DNA of 64,000 nt from Megaleporinus macrocephalus (GCA_021613375.1 CM038709.1:40682656-40746655), one strand, 5' to 3'; shown: positions 43,741 to 55,939, counted from the first letter of the stretch. The notes: generated by a model from the sequence alone, not told the origin. Made by a program: numbers and translations.

Positions 43741-44262
43741 CACTACCCCTCAAAAGTTTAGGATCACTTTAGAATATCATTTCATGCAATTTTCATGCAA
43801 TTCACAAACAATATTATCCATTTTACAATTAATGTAAGTGTATCAGATGATTTTTAAAGAATAAAAATGTTTGTATTAAAGTCTATTTTTGTATAGAGGC
43901 TTATTTTGCATATAGTCCTATTATCAGCAATTCTCAGTCCTCTATCTAAATCTCCTGGTACGGCCACCAATCCAAGTTACGGATGTTATTGGACTAATTG
44001 GTTGTTAGGACACTTTTGCTCAATTGTGATGCACAGCTGAAAAACATTCTACTAATAAGTGAGTATAAAAGGGAGAACAACATTCTAGGTTAGTTTAGTA
44101 TCTGGAGCATCAGCAGTTGATGGCTTGCTGACCGACTCAAAATGACCAGAAAGAAACAACTTTCTTTAGAGACCCGTCAGTCCATTGTTGTGTTAAGGAA
44201 GGAAGATACTCCACTGAAAACAAGAACATTTCACTGTGATCCTAAACTTTTGAGCGGTAGTG
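43741..44262 (+). mobile_element. Tc1-like internally deleted element (TGAGCGGTAGTG termini), copy 1
   Basis: Its ends CACTACCCCTCAAAAGTTTA and CCTAAACTTTTGAGCGGTAG are inverted repeats. TA dinucleotides flank the element at 43739-43740 and 44263-44264, as for Tc1/mariner. It keeps only the first part of the transposase gene. Related copies lie at 46512-46759 and 55381-55900. Confidence 0.9.
44142..44235 (+). pseudogene. Tc1-like transposase N-terminus, truncated by internal deletion
   Basis: The frame begins MTRKKQLSLETRQSIVVLRK, the start of the N-terminal DNA-binding (paired-like helix-turn-helix) domain of a Tc1-like transposase. After about 28 codons the frame runs directly into the right terminal inverted repeat, so most of the HTH and the whole DDE catalytic domain are missing. 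The other copies share the same junction. The element cannot make a functional protein and would depend on a full-length relative for movement. The residual ATG is probably the original start, because it is preceded by the usual leader of the family (GTCAGCAAGCCATCAACTGC on the minus strand of the inverted copy). Confidence 0.78.
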
Positions 44263-44345
44263 TACAACTGGCTGCTAAGATGAGAAAATCTCAATCAATA
44301 ATAAATCTCCAAATTGAAGTCTTGAATCATTAAAAAACACCTTAT

Positions 44346-44612
44346 AATATAAATACTAAAGGGTTATGATCAGTATAGACCACCACAGGCAAATTTCTAG
44401 ACCCCACATATACCTCAAAATGTTGTAACGCAGGCCAATGCTTCTTTCTCTATGGTACTGTAAACAACCTGGTGCTTGTTGAATCTCTTTGAAAAATAAC
44501 AAACAGCGTGTTCAATACCTCCTCGAACATCTTCCTGAAGTAGTACAGCCCCAGCTCCAGATGCGCTGGCATCAACTTCCAGCTTAAAAGGTTTGGAAAA
44601 GTCAGGAGTTAC
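44346..44612 (-). pseudogene. Ty3/gypsy pol fragment, RNase H region
   Basis: On the minus strand this encodes part of a gypsy-type polyprotein at the reverse transcriptase/RNase H boundary. The motif series is TPDFSKPFKLEVDASASGAG, which contains the first RNase H catalytic Asp in the VDAS context. Then come AVLLQEDVRGGIEHAVCYFS and YSTIEKEALA, containing the conserved Glu, and after a frameshift HFEVYVGS and VYTDHNPL, containing the conserved Asp. The frame is broken by one shift near 44420, and LTRs, protease and integrase are absent nearby. A hAT-like MITE begins about 30 bp beyond its left coding end. This is an old retrotransposon copy with no coding function. Confidence 0.87.
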
Positions 44613-44645
44613 TAAAACAGAGTTACATAAAAGAATCTTAACAGT

Positions 44646-45163
44646 AGGTGTGGTCGATATGGCCCTACAATAATATTACAATATTTCATGGTATTTTTGC
44701 GATAACGATACTCTTGGCGATATGACAAAACATTGAATAAAAAAAAATCAAGAATACACTACTGCAACAAAATGAAAATGAAATTTTATTATTGCATACG
44801 ATATGACATGGCACACCCCTAACTGAGATATTTAAAAAAACAAGAATTTTTTGATTTTCAGATTGTAACAGATGTCAATGATCCAGAATGTCACGATACT
44901 AAATAATGCACTCTAAATATCTCCATATATCCAGGACTGAAGTAAAGTGAATGATACTGGACAGATAAAATCTGTCTCTAGTAGATATATAACAGGAAAT
45001 GAGAAAAGTGTGAGTTTTTTTTCTAAAAACAGTAAAAGTAGTACCCTGATGTGATAATTGATAATGGGTGATATGGCATGATATTTCAGGGTATAATATC
45101 GTTCATGATATTCAAAAATGTTGGCGATATTATTGTATACGATACAATATGGCACACCCCTAC
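44646..45163. mobile_element. ~520 bp hAT-like MITE (GGTGTG...CGATATGGC termini)
   Basis: The left end TAGGTGTGGTCGATATGGCC and the reverse complement of the right end (AGGGGTGTGCCATATTGTAT) are imperfect inverted repeats. The interior repeats CGATAATATTG-like words in both orientations (GGCGATATTATTGTATACGA, TTTGCGATAACGATACTC). I recognise this as a widespread fish element type. No coding capacity. Confidence 0.72.
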
Positions 45164-45169
45164 TTAACA

Positions 45170-45400
45170 GAGTTAAAACCCCCCCGGGTAACATACGCAC
45201 TCACACTAGGGGGCAGTGACCACACTTGCCCAGAGTAGTGGGCAGCCCTATCCACAGTACCTGGGGAGCAATTGGGGGTTAGGTATCTTGCTCAATAGCA
45301 CTTCTGCCATGTCCTGTCGTTTCATGGGATCAAACCATTGACTGGTCACACAGCTGGTTTCCTAACCTCCAGCCCAGGACTAACCCATACAGCACAACCT
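45170..45400 (-). mobile_element. Interspersed repeat (GGGGGCAGTGACC type)
   Basis: CTAGGGGGCAGTGACCACAC, GTGGGCAGCCCTATCCACAG, GGGAGCAATTGGGGGTTAGG and TATCTTGCTCAATAGCACTT in order form a fish repeat seen in many genomes. Orientation is not certain. Confidence 0.65.
45203..45216 (+). promoter_or_regulatory. Near-consensus CTCF-type motif inside a repeat
   Basis: ACACTAGGGGGCAG matches 13 of 14 positions of the usual CTCF core consensus by eye. It belongs to the interspersed repeat at 45170-45400, so copies of that repeat may carry insulator-type sites around the genome. Occupancy is unknown. Confidence 0.4.
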
Positions 45401-45439
45401 ATTATTACAGTTATATCTCTGATTGTACCTCAGTTTAAT

Positions 45440-45785
45440 TATTGACATTTAGTATTAGGGTTAAATGCATGTACATATGAATATCATGATGTTTCTCCTC
45501 TCTGGGGAGATTCCAATTGGACTCTACCTGCCTCTGTTTGGTCTCTGCCACTTTTCCTTTGTATGTAAAGCCTGTATGTTTGTGTAGAATCTCCCGTATA
45601 CACTGAGCTCAGAGTTGCATTAATTATTAATGTTTTGTTGCCTTGTTTTTGACCCCTGCCTATTTTTTCTGAGTATGGTTCTTCCTGTGATGATACCTGC
45701 CTGTGTTTTGACCCCTGCCTGTTTGGATGATGAGGTTTGGATTACCCCTAATAAAGCCTCAACGCTGCCTCAACCCTGACATTAG
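45440..45785 (+). mobile_element. Possible LTR or retroelement 3' region
   Basis: GTTTTTGACCCCTGCCTATT, GTGTTTTGACCCCTGCCTGT and GGATTACCCCTAATAAAGCC resemble the R/U5 part of fish LTR retrotransposons, with an AATAAA signal at about 45750. No second LTR or primer-binding site is found nearby, so this would be a solo or partial LTR. Confidence 0.4.
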
Positions 45786-46410
45786 AACACCATGCATATA
45801 CTGTGTTTCAACACTGCGGCTGCATTTGCAGAAACACAATTAGAATAAAAAAAAAAATTACAGGCAGTTAGTTTAGATGTAGTTTAGTGGTTGCTACTGT
45901 TACTGATATGGTACAATACCGTATGTCAGAATGAGCAGAACTAGTGAAACTGTGACTGTCATCACAATTTTTACCATCATTATGAAAACAGAAGCTGCCT
46001 CCCAAATCACCTACCTCCATGCTACACAGTATGAGAAAGCAGTAGATGACAATGGCTAGTGTGTCTGAATATGCAGTAGTCATCAAGAAGTTTAGGAAAA
46101 TTCCCTGGATGACCTTTACTGGATCAGGAGACATTTTGAAGTTATGTGACCGCAGCACACTGTGCTATGATGTCTTGGGTTGAAGGATGATAGCAAGATA
46201 GGGGACAAGTGTGTCCGAGGTTGAGTAAATACTTGCAAGCTGAAAGAGCTCGACTGCTTTATCTGTGAAGCACTGGGTCAAGTCTGGTACGTACTGACTA
46301 AGAAGACAATTTCACACACAATCATACTCTTACTGTAAATTAACAGTTTATTTTCTGCTAACTGCTTGGGCATTGCTATGGTTTCCCAGGTGGTTACTAA
46401 GGTGTTACTT
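45786..46410. other. Unique stretch, then a piece of CCACC-type repeat
   Basis: No gene is recognised. 46240-46300 resembles part of 36020-36090. The final 46372-46410 (GCTATGGTTTCCCAGGTGGT) is a CCACC-type unit and matches the left flank of the 42621 duplicated segment. Confidence 0.45.
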
Positions 46411-46412
46411 AG

Positions 46413-46759
<347 letters not shown>

Positions 46760-46780
46760 ATATATATATATTTATACAAA

Positions 46781-47053
46781 ATGGCAATTCATGTCATCTT
46801 CCATGACATGTTTATGGTACTGTTCTGTCAATGTTCAAGTGAAGTGGTAATAATAAACCACTAAGAATGATGTTGGTGGGGTACCCATTGTAAAAATAGT
46901 AATATAGCATGCACACTACCAGTCAAAGCACTCACTCGGAAGCCAAGGTGACCCGCATCTCCCTCTTTAGTGTGCTTCAGTATGGATACTGCGTTGTGCC
47001 TCAGGATATGTACAGCTAAAGATCGTGCTTCATCTTAATGTCAGCTCTGTCAA
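46781..47053 (+). repeat. 270 bp duplicated segment, copy B
   Basis: It is the partner of 42621-42893 (offset 4160 throughout). It diverges after CTCTGTCAATGATG, where copy A continues into other unique DNA. On its left the TA array and the Tc1-like element separate it from the matching CCACC unit. Confidence 0.92.
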
Positions 47054-47667
47054 TGATGAAAATTAACAGGGTTTTTTTTTGACACCCCTGTTTCTTGTTT
47101 TACACTATACTAAAATAATAAAGGCATTGCTAAAACTTCAGTATGTCTACACTGGAGATGTAAAATCTGTTCATCAAGACAAAATGTCTACTAACTACAA
47201 AGTTTCAGAGCACTAACTACATAATTACTGTGTGTTTGCGAGTTTAATATTAGCTTTATTGCGTTCTGGCTGGCTGAATTTAAGCTTTGTCCTTCTCACT
47301 TGCTGGCATTGTTTGCAGGTCATGAAAGGCCTCTTGGCTAATCACATTGTTAGGTAAGAACCAACTCTGGCATCATACCACTAACCCTTTTGTATTAGTT
47401 GCATAATAGTTGCCTAATTGGTAATATTAATGATAAAGGTTTCAAGTTATTTTAGTCATATCTAAACTGAAGTCGCTATAGCAATGTATAATAATGTCAC
47501 CATCAGTCATGAAATCATTAAACTTTCATATGTTACGGCTAATTTTCCCACTTCTTGACATCAAAATGGTACAAAGATATCTTACACATGACTTTGCAGA
47601 AGAAGACAAAACACTTATCATGTAAGTCAATGTAATGAGATATTTTGGATCATTTGCAGACTAAATA

Positions 47668-47675
<8 letters not shown>
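47054..47675. other. AT-rich unique stretch
   Basis: No gene or repeat family is identified. A phrase at 47600-47640 (TCATGTAAGTCAATGTAATG) faintly resembles the small palindromic MITE family. Confidence 0.4.

Positions 47676-47699
<24 letters not shown>
47674..47699. repeat. (TA)n microsatellite
   Basis: About 12 units, directly abutting the SINE fragment that follows. Confidence 0.93.
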
Positions 47700-47932
47700 G
47701 GGTTATTCCGGTTTCCTCCCACAGTCCAAACACATGCATGTTAAGTTGATCGGTCACTCTAAATTGCCTGTACTTGTGAGTGTGTGCATGAGTGTGTTTT
47801 GGCCATGCAATAGGCTGTTGACCTGTCCATGGTGTTCCTCACCTTCGCCTGATGATGCTGGGATTGGCTCCAGCCCTCGCATGACCCCGACTATCGGGAT
47901 AAAGTGGAATATAGTGGTTGGATGGATATATA
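47700..47932 (+). mobile_element. V-SINE/DANA-type SINE fragment
   Basis: TTCCGGTTTCCTCCCACAGT, CAAACACATGCATGTTAAGT, CACTCTAAATTGCCTGTACT, AGGCTGTTGACCTGTCCATG and CTCACCTTCGCCTGATGATG run in order. The tail ends TGGTTGGATGGATATATA. The tRNA-like head is missing. Confidence 0.88.
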
Positions 47933-48594
47933 AACATATTGCTTTCATGCAACTATTAAGTTGCTATGGATGCGTTTTCATACCACCTTCACTATGCAAA
48001 TCGAGCCTTAAGATCAATAACTGAATAATAAGCCTGGAGTTTAACTGCCTTGGCTCAGCTCGTAGAAAGCGGAGGAGATGGGGTGTCTATTTTCATTGTA
48101 AATGAGAGCAAAAAAAAAAAAACGTGTAGAATGTAAGACACCTCTTGGAATGTGTTTAGCACCTTTTTAGAGTCAGGAAGAAAGGGCTGGTGAGAGCGGC
48201 GCTTTTTTTGGCACCGATGTCACACCTCTCTGGAAAGCTGCAAATTGACTTTTGCACTTAATCTCTCACCTTAATTAAACACACCGAGATTTCGCACACA
48301 AGTTCCTTTGTTCTCATTGTCGGATACGAAGAAGCGGCTCTAAAACTCCACTCTGACTCTCATAGATTTTCACCTGCAGGAACGCTCACACACAAAATTG
48401 TGTTGGATTACATATGCATAAAGACACGCTGAGCCGATCGCAACAAAACCGTGAGGAAATATTCCTTTTCCTGCACTCCTCCTCCTTCGTTTGTCTCGGT
48501 GTCTCTCTTTTTATTTACCTCTCCCTTTTGTTCTCTGTCTCTTCCACTTCCTTCCATGAAATTCAGTGAACCAATACTATCTTTTGTGTACATT
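47933..48594. other. Unique island with polypyrimidine tract
   Basis: Ordinary unique DNA. There is a poly-A run near 48111 and a marked C/T-rich tract from about 48465 to 48555 ending just before the minisatellite. No gene is recognised. Confidence 0.4.
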
Positions 48595-50205
48595 ACATTT
48601 ATTTTATGGAAGACTAACTACTGGTCACAACTGATTCCCCCAAAATCAAAAGGTTCAGATTCTTACTCAGGTTCAACCACCTTAATGGTTAAGCTTGGCC
48701 TATCAGCCTTTTGTTTAATTCTGAACCATCAAATTCAACCAATACATTGGTGTGGATTAGTCAATAATCTCCTTGGTCAGGCAGGCCAGTCAATTTATCG
48801 TATCGGTTTGGCCAAGCATCTTCTTGTTCAGGTCTAGTCAATCATTTGCTTGGTAAAACCACAAAATGAGTTAAGTTCAGTCAGTTATTATTATTTTTTT
48901 GCTAATCAGCTGTTTGGTCAGTCAGTGGCTTGGTCAGGATAAGCACAGTCAGTTTTTCTCATCAGGTTTGGGCCATTAAGCTCCTTGTTTAGGCCAATCA
49001 GCTTTTTGTTGACGCCTCAAAATTAGCTTGGCAAGTTTGGTTATTTAACTCTGTCAAATAAGTCAAGTTTAGCCATTCAGCATTTTTTTGGTTCAACCAA
49101 TCACATTGGTTGGGTAGGTCAATCAGTTTATTGGTCAGACTCTGCCAAACAACTTCTTGTTTAGGTTGGGCCAATTAACTTTTTGAAAAAAACGCAAAAT
49201 CAGTTAAAATTGGCTGTCAGCTTTTTGGTCTTTTGGTCAGGTTCAGCCAGTTTTGTGGTCAGGTTCGGCCTATCAACCTTTTGGTCTACATATTATCAGT
49301 CAACTTCTGGGTCAGGTTTGGCCCAAACAGTTTCTTGGTCAGGCCAGTCAGCCTCATGGTGAATCCTGGCTAATCAGCTTCTGTCAGGTCTGGCCATTTG
49401 AGTTTCTGCTTTTTAGTCAAGTCTTTTGGTTTAATTTGATCAATCAACTTCAATTAAATGGTGCCTTGGTCAAATTCAGCCAATCAGCACTTTGGTTTGC
49501 TTTAGCCAATCAGTGTTTTGGTAAAGTTATAACTGTTTGGCCCATACAGTTTCTTGGTCAGGCTTGACCAATCATCATCTTTCATTGGTTCAGCCAGTCA
49601 GCCTCATAGGGAATTCTGGCTAAACAGCTTCTGTCAGGTCTGGCCATTTGAGTTTCTGGTTTCTACGAATTTGCTTTTAAGTCAAGCTTTTTCAGTCAGG
49701 TCTGGCCATTTGAGTTTCTGGTTTCTACGAATTCGCTTTTTAGTCAAGCTTGTTCAGTCAGCCAGTTGGTTTAATTTGATCAATCAACTTCCATCACATG
49801 GTCAAGTTCAGCCAAACAGCATTTTGGTTAGCTTCAGACAATAAATATCTTGGTAAAGTTATTGCTTAGTTAATGTAGGTTTGGCTAATAGCTTTTTAGT
49901 TCAGCTTTTTGGTCAGGCTTGGGAAATCATCTTCTTGCTTACTTTTATCCAATCAGCTTCTTGGTGAAACCTGGCCAATCCACATATAGGTCAGGCTTGA
50001 CCAGGTTTCTTGGACATACTCAGCAAATTAGCTTTTTAGTCAAGTTCAACCAATCATCTGTTTGATTCGGTTTGATTCAGTCTATCAGTTTTGTGGTCAG
50101 GCTGCCACAAACCGCATTTGGTTTGTCTTGGCCAATCAGCTTTCTGTTCAGGTTTGACCAGCCAGCTTCTCGGTCAGGTTCGTCCCACTCAGGCCATGCT
50201 GTCTC
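48595..50205. repeat. Degenerate GGTCAGG/CCAATCAGC minisatellite
   Basis: Irregular units of roughly 35-45 bp combine TTGGTCAGGTTTGGCC, CAATCAGCTT and TTTTTGGTCA text. One internal block (GTCAGGTCTGGCCATTTGAG then TTTCTGGTTTCTACGAATT) occurs at about 49636 and 49698. About eight CCAATCA words are present. Open frames over it reflect the repeat. Confidence 0.82.
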
Positions 50206-50552
50206 ACTTGAGCTAAGAAATCATTCGTCTCTATAAGCCTCCATCTGTCTATCTGTCTGTGGCCTCTCAGTTCTGTTTACTTTATCGATTTCACTGCCGT
50301 CATGCTCTCTTATATCACACAGTGGCCTCTGTGTGGGAGACAAACAATCTGAGACTTTACAGCTCAGTAGGTCAGGTCTGCCTGAGATGCACAGCAGAAA
50401 ATTGTAGATGGGTAGAGTTGAAGAATGCAGAACTGTAATGAAATATAATTGTGTGGTAGCAGTATTTCGTCTGGTTTCAAAGAAAGCGCGGTGACATTTA
50501 AGTTGGCATTTTAATTTTGGCTCTACGTGAAATGACACTGATCTCCGCTGCA
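50206..50552. other. Unique stretch
   Basis: TCTGTCTATCTGTCTGT-type text (about 50240-50262) is a tiny degenerate microsatellite. Nothing else is recognised; the 124-codon minus-strand frame has no known domain. Confidence 0.4.
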
Positions 50553-50890
50553 TGTCCACAAGTATCCAGACACCTCTTCCAATTAGCGAAGTCACCTTCT
50601 CTAGGGTACGTCCATTGTTAAAGCAGGAGTTGCACCCGCAACCTGTTTAATAAAACATCCAATAGAATGAGACGCTCTGGAGCAGCTGCACATGAGCCTA
50701 AGGGTCATCATGCCCAAGTAACATTTAGAGGGGTATAAAGGCCCCCAGCGTTGAGCTGTGGAGAAATGGTGGAGTTCCATCCAATACCTGTGGGATGAGT
50801 TCATGCAGAATTGATCATCTGATATCAGTATCGGTCTTGTAACCAAATGCAATCCAATCCTCACAGCAATGTTCTAACATCTGTACATAA
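50553..50890 (+). mobile_element. Tc1-like transposon remnant
   Basis: CACAAGTATCCAGACACCTC and TTCCAATTAGCGAAGTCACC (5' region), TGGAGCAGCTGCACATGAGC and CTAAGGGTCATCATGCCCAA (transposase interior), and AATCCTCACAGCAATGTTCT then AACATCTG (near the C-terminus) occur in the right order for a fish Tc1-like element. Most of the gene is deleted. Confidence 0.72.
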
Positions 50891-51586
50891 TGTAGATGTA
50901 TAGACTTGAGTAAAGTATATAGAGTTCGCTGCTGCTGTAGCAAATGGAGATAAACTTTCTATTAATACTCTTCCTTTTAGAAGCAACGGTGGATGAGCTG
51001 GTGTCTTTTGGATTACATATACTGTATGTTTTAGAGAGAAAACATGTCTTAAAGCAAGTTCCACCTTAAATGCTACAGCTTGTACAGGCGTCAGAATGGA
51101 ACTGTGACACTATTTAAAGTGGAACGGTAAATTAACAAAACAAGCTGGTCAACAGAAGACCAACTTCAACTCCCACGACTGTTTGGTTCCTTGGAAAAGA
51201 TAAGAAAACTAATGACCTAGCTTACAGAGCTTTAGAAACTAACTTGTTTAATTCTAGGATCAAATCATAAATGGGGGTGTAAAAACACACCTGGGCATTT
51301 TTAACTCTGAGCAAAGCGGTATACTTTCCAGGTAGAGCATTAGAGCACATGTAGTTAAAATGAATGAATAAATGCATTCTATGGCACATTTAATACAGTC
51401 TGCTATTAAAACTTCACACCCCAGTTCATATATGACAACAAATAAAGCTCAATGTATTGAGATGTCATGAAAAAAACAAACAAACAAAGCATTTATAGCA
51501 TATATTTATATAATATCAGCCTATTCGATGTAGAAACATTTAAAGTTGTACTAAGTATTCCGGCTTTTAAAATGAGGCACACAGCA
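50891..51586. other. AT-rich unique stretch
   Basis: No repeat or gene is recognised. Short AAACAAACAAAC text lies at about 51474-51488. Confidence 0.4.
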
Positions 51587-52306
51587 GCCCTTACAGAAAA
51601 TAAGTATACTTAAAGTTCATTTTATTAAGTATACTTCATGTAGTTACTATACTAATGTCATTGTACTAGTAGTACACTTGTGTATATACTATTTTAATAC
51701 TTCTTGGGACTAAATTGGCCCACTTTCTAGTTTTTAAAAGTATACTTTTAAGTACACTTTAAGTGTAAGAGTAGTAAACCAAGTATACAACTAGTTTACA
51801 TCTTTTGTACTGCAACTATACTAAAAGTAAGTAAGGTAAGTTTTCTTTAAGTGAACTTAACATGATACTTATAATTTACTGCTTATATTATTTAAAGTAT
51901 ACTTTAAAGTATATAACTAGGTTTAAGATTTTTTTCTTCTTAAAATAGAACTTAACAACGTTTACTTACTCACCAGTGGACACACGTAAAATAAACAAGA
52001 CACACTCCGATTAAGAAAAATATTTGTGTCTTTATAAATCTTTATAAATCAAATTTTAAATGAATATTGTACTGGATGTGTTTTTGTGCTATCTCTATCT
52101 CAGTCAAAAGATTAAGTACAAGTAAAGGCCAAATATACTTAGACTGTTCTATACTTGTCAGTATAACCCAAGAATACTTAAGTATAACTGTGTTTAGTAT
52201 ATCACTGAGAAGTACATAAAAAGTAAACTGAAAGCATACTCACTTCCTTTTAGTTTAAAAGAAGTAAACTAATGGTACACCTGAATAAACTTCTTTTTTG
52301 TAAGGG
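51587..52306. mobile_element. ~720 bp MITE rich in AAGTATACTT
   Basis: The left end CCCTTACAGAAAATAAGTAT and the reverse complement of the right end (CCCTTACAAAAAAGAAGTTT) are inverted repeats. The interior has many AAGTATACTT and AGTACACTT palindromic words. Frames are short. It is a non-autonomous DNA element type common in fish. Target-site duplications are not clear. Confidence 0.8.
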
Positions 52307-53769
52307 AGGACAGCCAATCAGGGCAGCATATGTAATTAGTTATTGGGGAAAAAGAGAGAAAATGATGAAAAAATGAAATATGTATTACGAAAAGCCACAT
52401 AGATGCAGACATCAGGGAGGAAAACTGCAAGAACTGGCAATAACTTCATTGTGTACCAGCAAAGCATAAACATATCTACCTACATTTGCCAATGCATCTC
52501 AGTTAAACTGCAAGAGAATCACTAGTGACCTTTCCACATGTATTAATATAATTGCTCACCTCTGTGTTCTTCAGGCTGGGCTTTGCTTTGGGGACTAATC
52601 ACTGGTGAAGTATGGTTTGTGCTCTCTGCTGTAATAAACCTCATTAAGCTTTACAGTAGGGATGTGTTCCTTGGGAAAGTTCTTTTCTTTGAGATGCACC
52701 ACCCAGCAAAGGCCTACAGGCACCGCTCGACAAATTGCAGCTGAATACAGGTGGAGGAGAATTAGCTCGGCTGTATCATTTGGAAGGCAATTAGCTGCAC
52801 CTGCAACTCCTCGAAATTGCCGTTATTAAAGCTACAATGAAGAAGTCGTTTATACTAACCACAATTGGCCCGAGAGGCTTGCGTCCTATGGCTGGAACTT
52901 TTGTTCCGTTCCCAGGGATGCAGAGCTTGCATTAGTCCAAATCTGATGGGACGCTGGGTCAAGTCTGGACATTATGGACTTGGTTTTACGTTCAGCCTAT
53001 TCAATAGATCATGGAGCATTGAGTACTTTCCAATGACTTGGACTTGAACTTTTTGGATTTTGGAGCTTGAACTTGTCTTTTTGCATCGGTTGACTAAAAA
53101 AAGCTCATAAATCTGCTGGGTTGGATAGCATGAGGGGGTATCTACTATGTGAGGGGGCAGGGGGGCTCATGGTGTCCCATGAGAAAACCTCTGGGGTTCT
53201 TCTTACTGGCGATGCCACTAGAGAAGCTCACTTTCCTTCCAAATCCCTCGGTCTTTTACATACTCCACCGTCAGCACTCCTGAGGCCTGCTTCACAGATA
53301 CCGAAACAACTTACGGTAAAGGCAATAGCCCATCTCATGTGGGGGTGGGGGTGTGGGTTGGAGGGAGCAGAACACAGTGTTAAAAAAAAACATTCAATTA
53401 TCATGAAGAGCTTGGTTGGGCAGATTTGCGAGTAGATGGGAAACGAGGGGCATGCCCTTGATTGGCAGAAATGTATAAAACGTTGGAGATGAGGGAGCTT
53501 ATGGTGGACGCCTTGGGCCAGAGAACAGATTTCACATTTCTGCTTGAGAGAGGTGGACTGAAAGCTGTGGGGATTTGCTTCGGGAGAAACTGGCCTACTC
53601 ATGTATCCATTTTTAAGGCTCAGCAGCCCGGCACTTCAGTTCCGGCTTTAGATTGTGTGTGTGGGCGTGGGCGTTTGTTTTTGTTCCATATTAGGACCTT
53701 TTAAAATAGAAAATCAACCTACAGTATGAAATATTAAGACCCCCGAAAGGATGGTAACACTCTAAAGGC
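52307..53769. other. Long unique stretch
   Basis: No repeat family is recognised. A G-rich patch (about 53335-53370) and moderately balanced composition at 52560-53690 are present. Three open frames of 60-124 codons have no known domains. It could include conserved non-coding DNA. Confidence 0.4.
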
Positions 53770-54440
53770 CAAACTATGTATATATGCACATCTACAATAA
53801 TATATTTGCTCTGCTTCATTTATCATATAGGAGTACTTTGTAGTTCTACACTTACAGACTGAAGTCCAACTGGTTCTCTGTATACGTTATTACCCTGTTC
53901 TTCAATGTTCAGGACCCTCACAGAACCACCACAGCGCAGGTATTATTTGGATGGTGGGTCATTCTTAGCGCTGCAGTGACTCTGATGTGGTGCTGGTGTA
54001 AGTAGATCAGACACAGCAGTGCTACTGGAGTGTTTCAACACCTGTGCTGGACTGAGAATAGTCCACCAACCAACAACAATGTCCTGTGGTCAGCATCCTG
54101 TGATCACTGATGAAGCTATCATCAGAGCTATCAGAGCTATCTCTGACTGCACATCTACACTGTAGACCAGCAAGGTCTAACAGAGTGGACAGTGAGTGGA
54201 CACAGTGTTTGAAAACCCAAGCACAACACACACCAACACACCACCACCAGATCAGTGTCAATGCATTGCTGGGAATTACCCACCACCCTCATAGTACCTG
54301 CTCTGTGGAGGTCCTGTGGGGTTTCTGATCATTGAAGAACAGGGTAACAAAGTATACAGAGAATCAGATGGACTACAGTCTGTACGTGTAGCTCCTATAT
54401 AGTTAGTGGAGCTGATAACATGGACAATGCATGTAGATAC
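53770..54440. mobile_element. Long palindromic MITE, copy 2, ends lost
   Basis: It shares the family of 21168-21866: GGAGTACTTTGTAGTTCTAC, TATTACCCTGTTCTTCAATG, CCACCACAGCGCAGGTATTA, CTGGACTGAGAATAGTCCAC near the middle, then mirrored CATAGTACCTGCTCTGTGGA and ATTGAAGAACAGGGTAACAA, and TACAGTCTGTACGTGTAGCT. The CACTGATCAGCC termini are absent. Confidence 0.85.
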
Positions 54441-55125
54441 AAGGAGGCTGGTGGGCTTATGCCAATTTATAAAATTTAAGTCCTGAAAATAAAGGTACAT
54501 ATTGTACCAACCTGAGCTATATTATATAAAAAATCCATACACACACCTCCACTGCCTGTGAGGAATGAACTGAGCTTAGTTAGCCGGCCGAGCAAGGAAA
54601 TCCTGCTTGATGAGACAGACCCCAGGCATTCAGCCTGGTCTTGTTTCACATGGAAAGTAAATTGGCCTGTTAAATTCTTCCCCCTCTGACCTCTATAAGC
54701 TGTTTATAAGGCAAGAGTTCACAGGTGGCGCTCATTTCAGCTCTCGGAGGAAGTCGCACATCTACGAGGAATGGTATTTGGAAGTTGACGCTGGAGTTTT
54801 ACAGCTTCTCGAGGCAGGTGGATGTGACAGTGATGCATTCAAGTCAAATTCCTCCATATATTTCAAACTATATTAGAACCTAAACCTCGTCTATATATGC
54901 AGCTATGCTTTCCCAAAAGCGCTTCGTCTTTGTGGCTCAAACATAGCACACACACACTGTCCGTGTATCCTGTGTGTGTGTGTGTGGGAGGCTCTGCCCC
55001 GGGGTGTGTTCTCCACTTCAGCATTAACATTTGAAAGGAAGGTCAAAGACGCATCTGGCACCAAGCATGCAGATGGAGCGCAATCACACACACAAGAAGA
55101 CCTGTCATAGACCTGACCTCCTAGA
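54441..55125. other. Unique stretch
   Basis: No gene or repeat is recognised apart from short CA and GT runs (about 54949-54957 and 54971-54985). Confidence 0.4.
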
Positions 55126-55126
55126 G

Positions 55127-55155
55127 GACACACACACACACACACACACACACAT
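55127..55155. repeat. (CA)n microsatellite
   Basis: About 13 CA units. Confidence 0.93.
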
Positions 55156-55268
55156 GCACATGCACTAAAATCATAAATCCATTCCTCAGCACCAGTATTA
55201 CATATGCCCACTTGCCAGCTGTGGCTTTCATCACTGCATTAATATTGTATGTTACCGTATGTATTGCA

Positions 55269-55900
<632 letters not shown>

Positions 55901-55939
55901 TATATATATTTATATATATATACTGAAAACTTGTGGACG

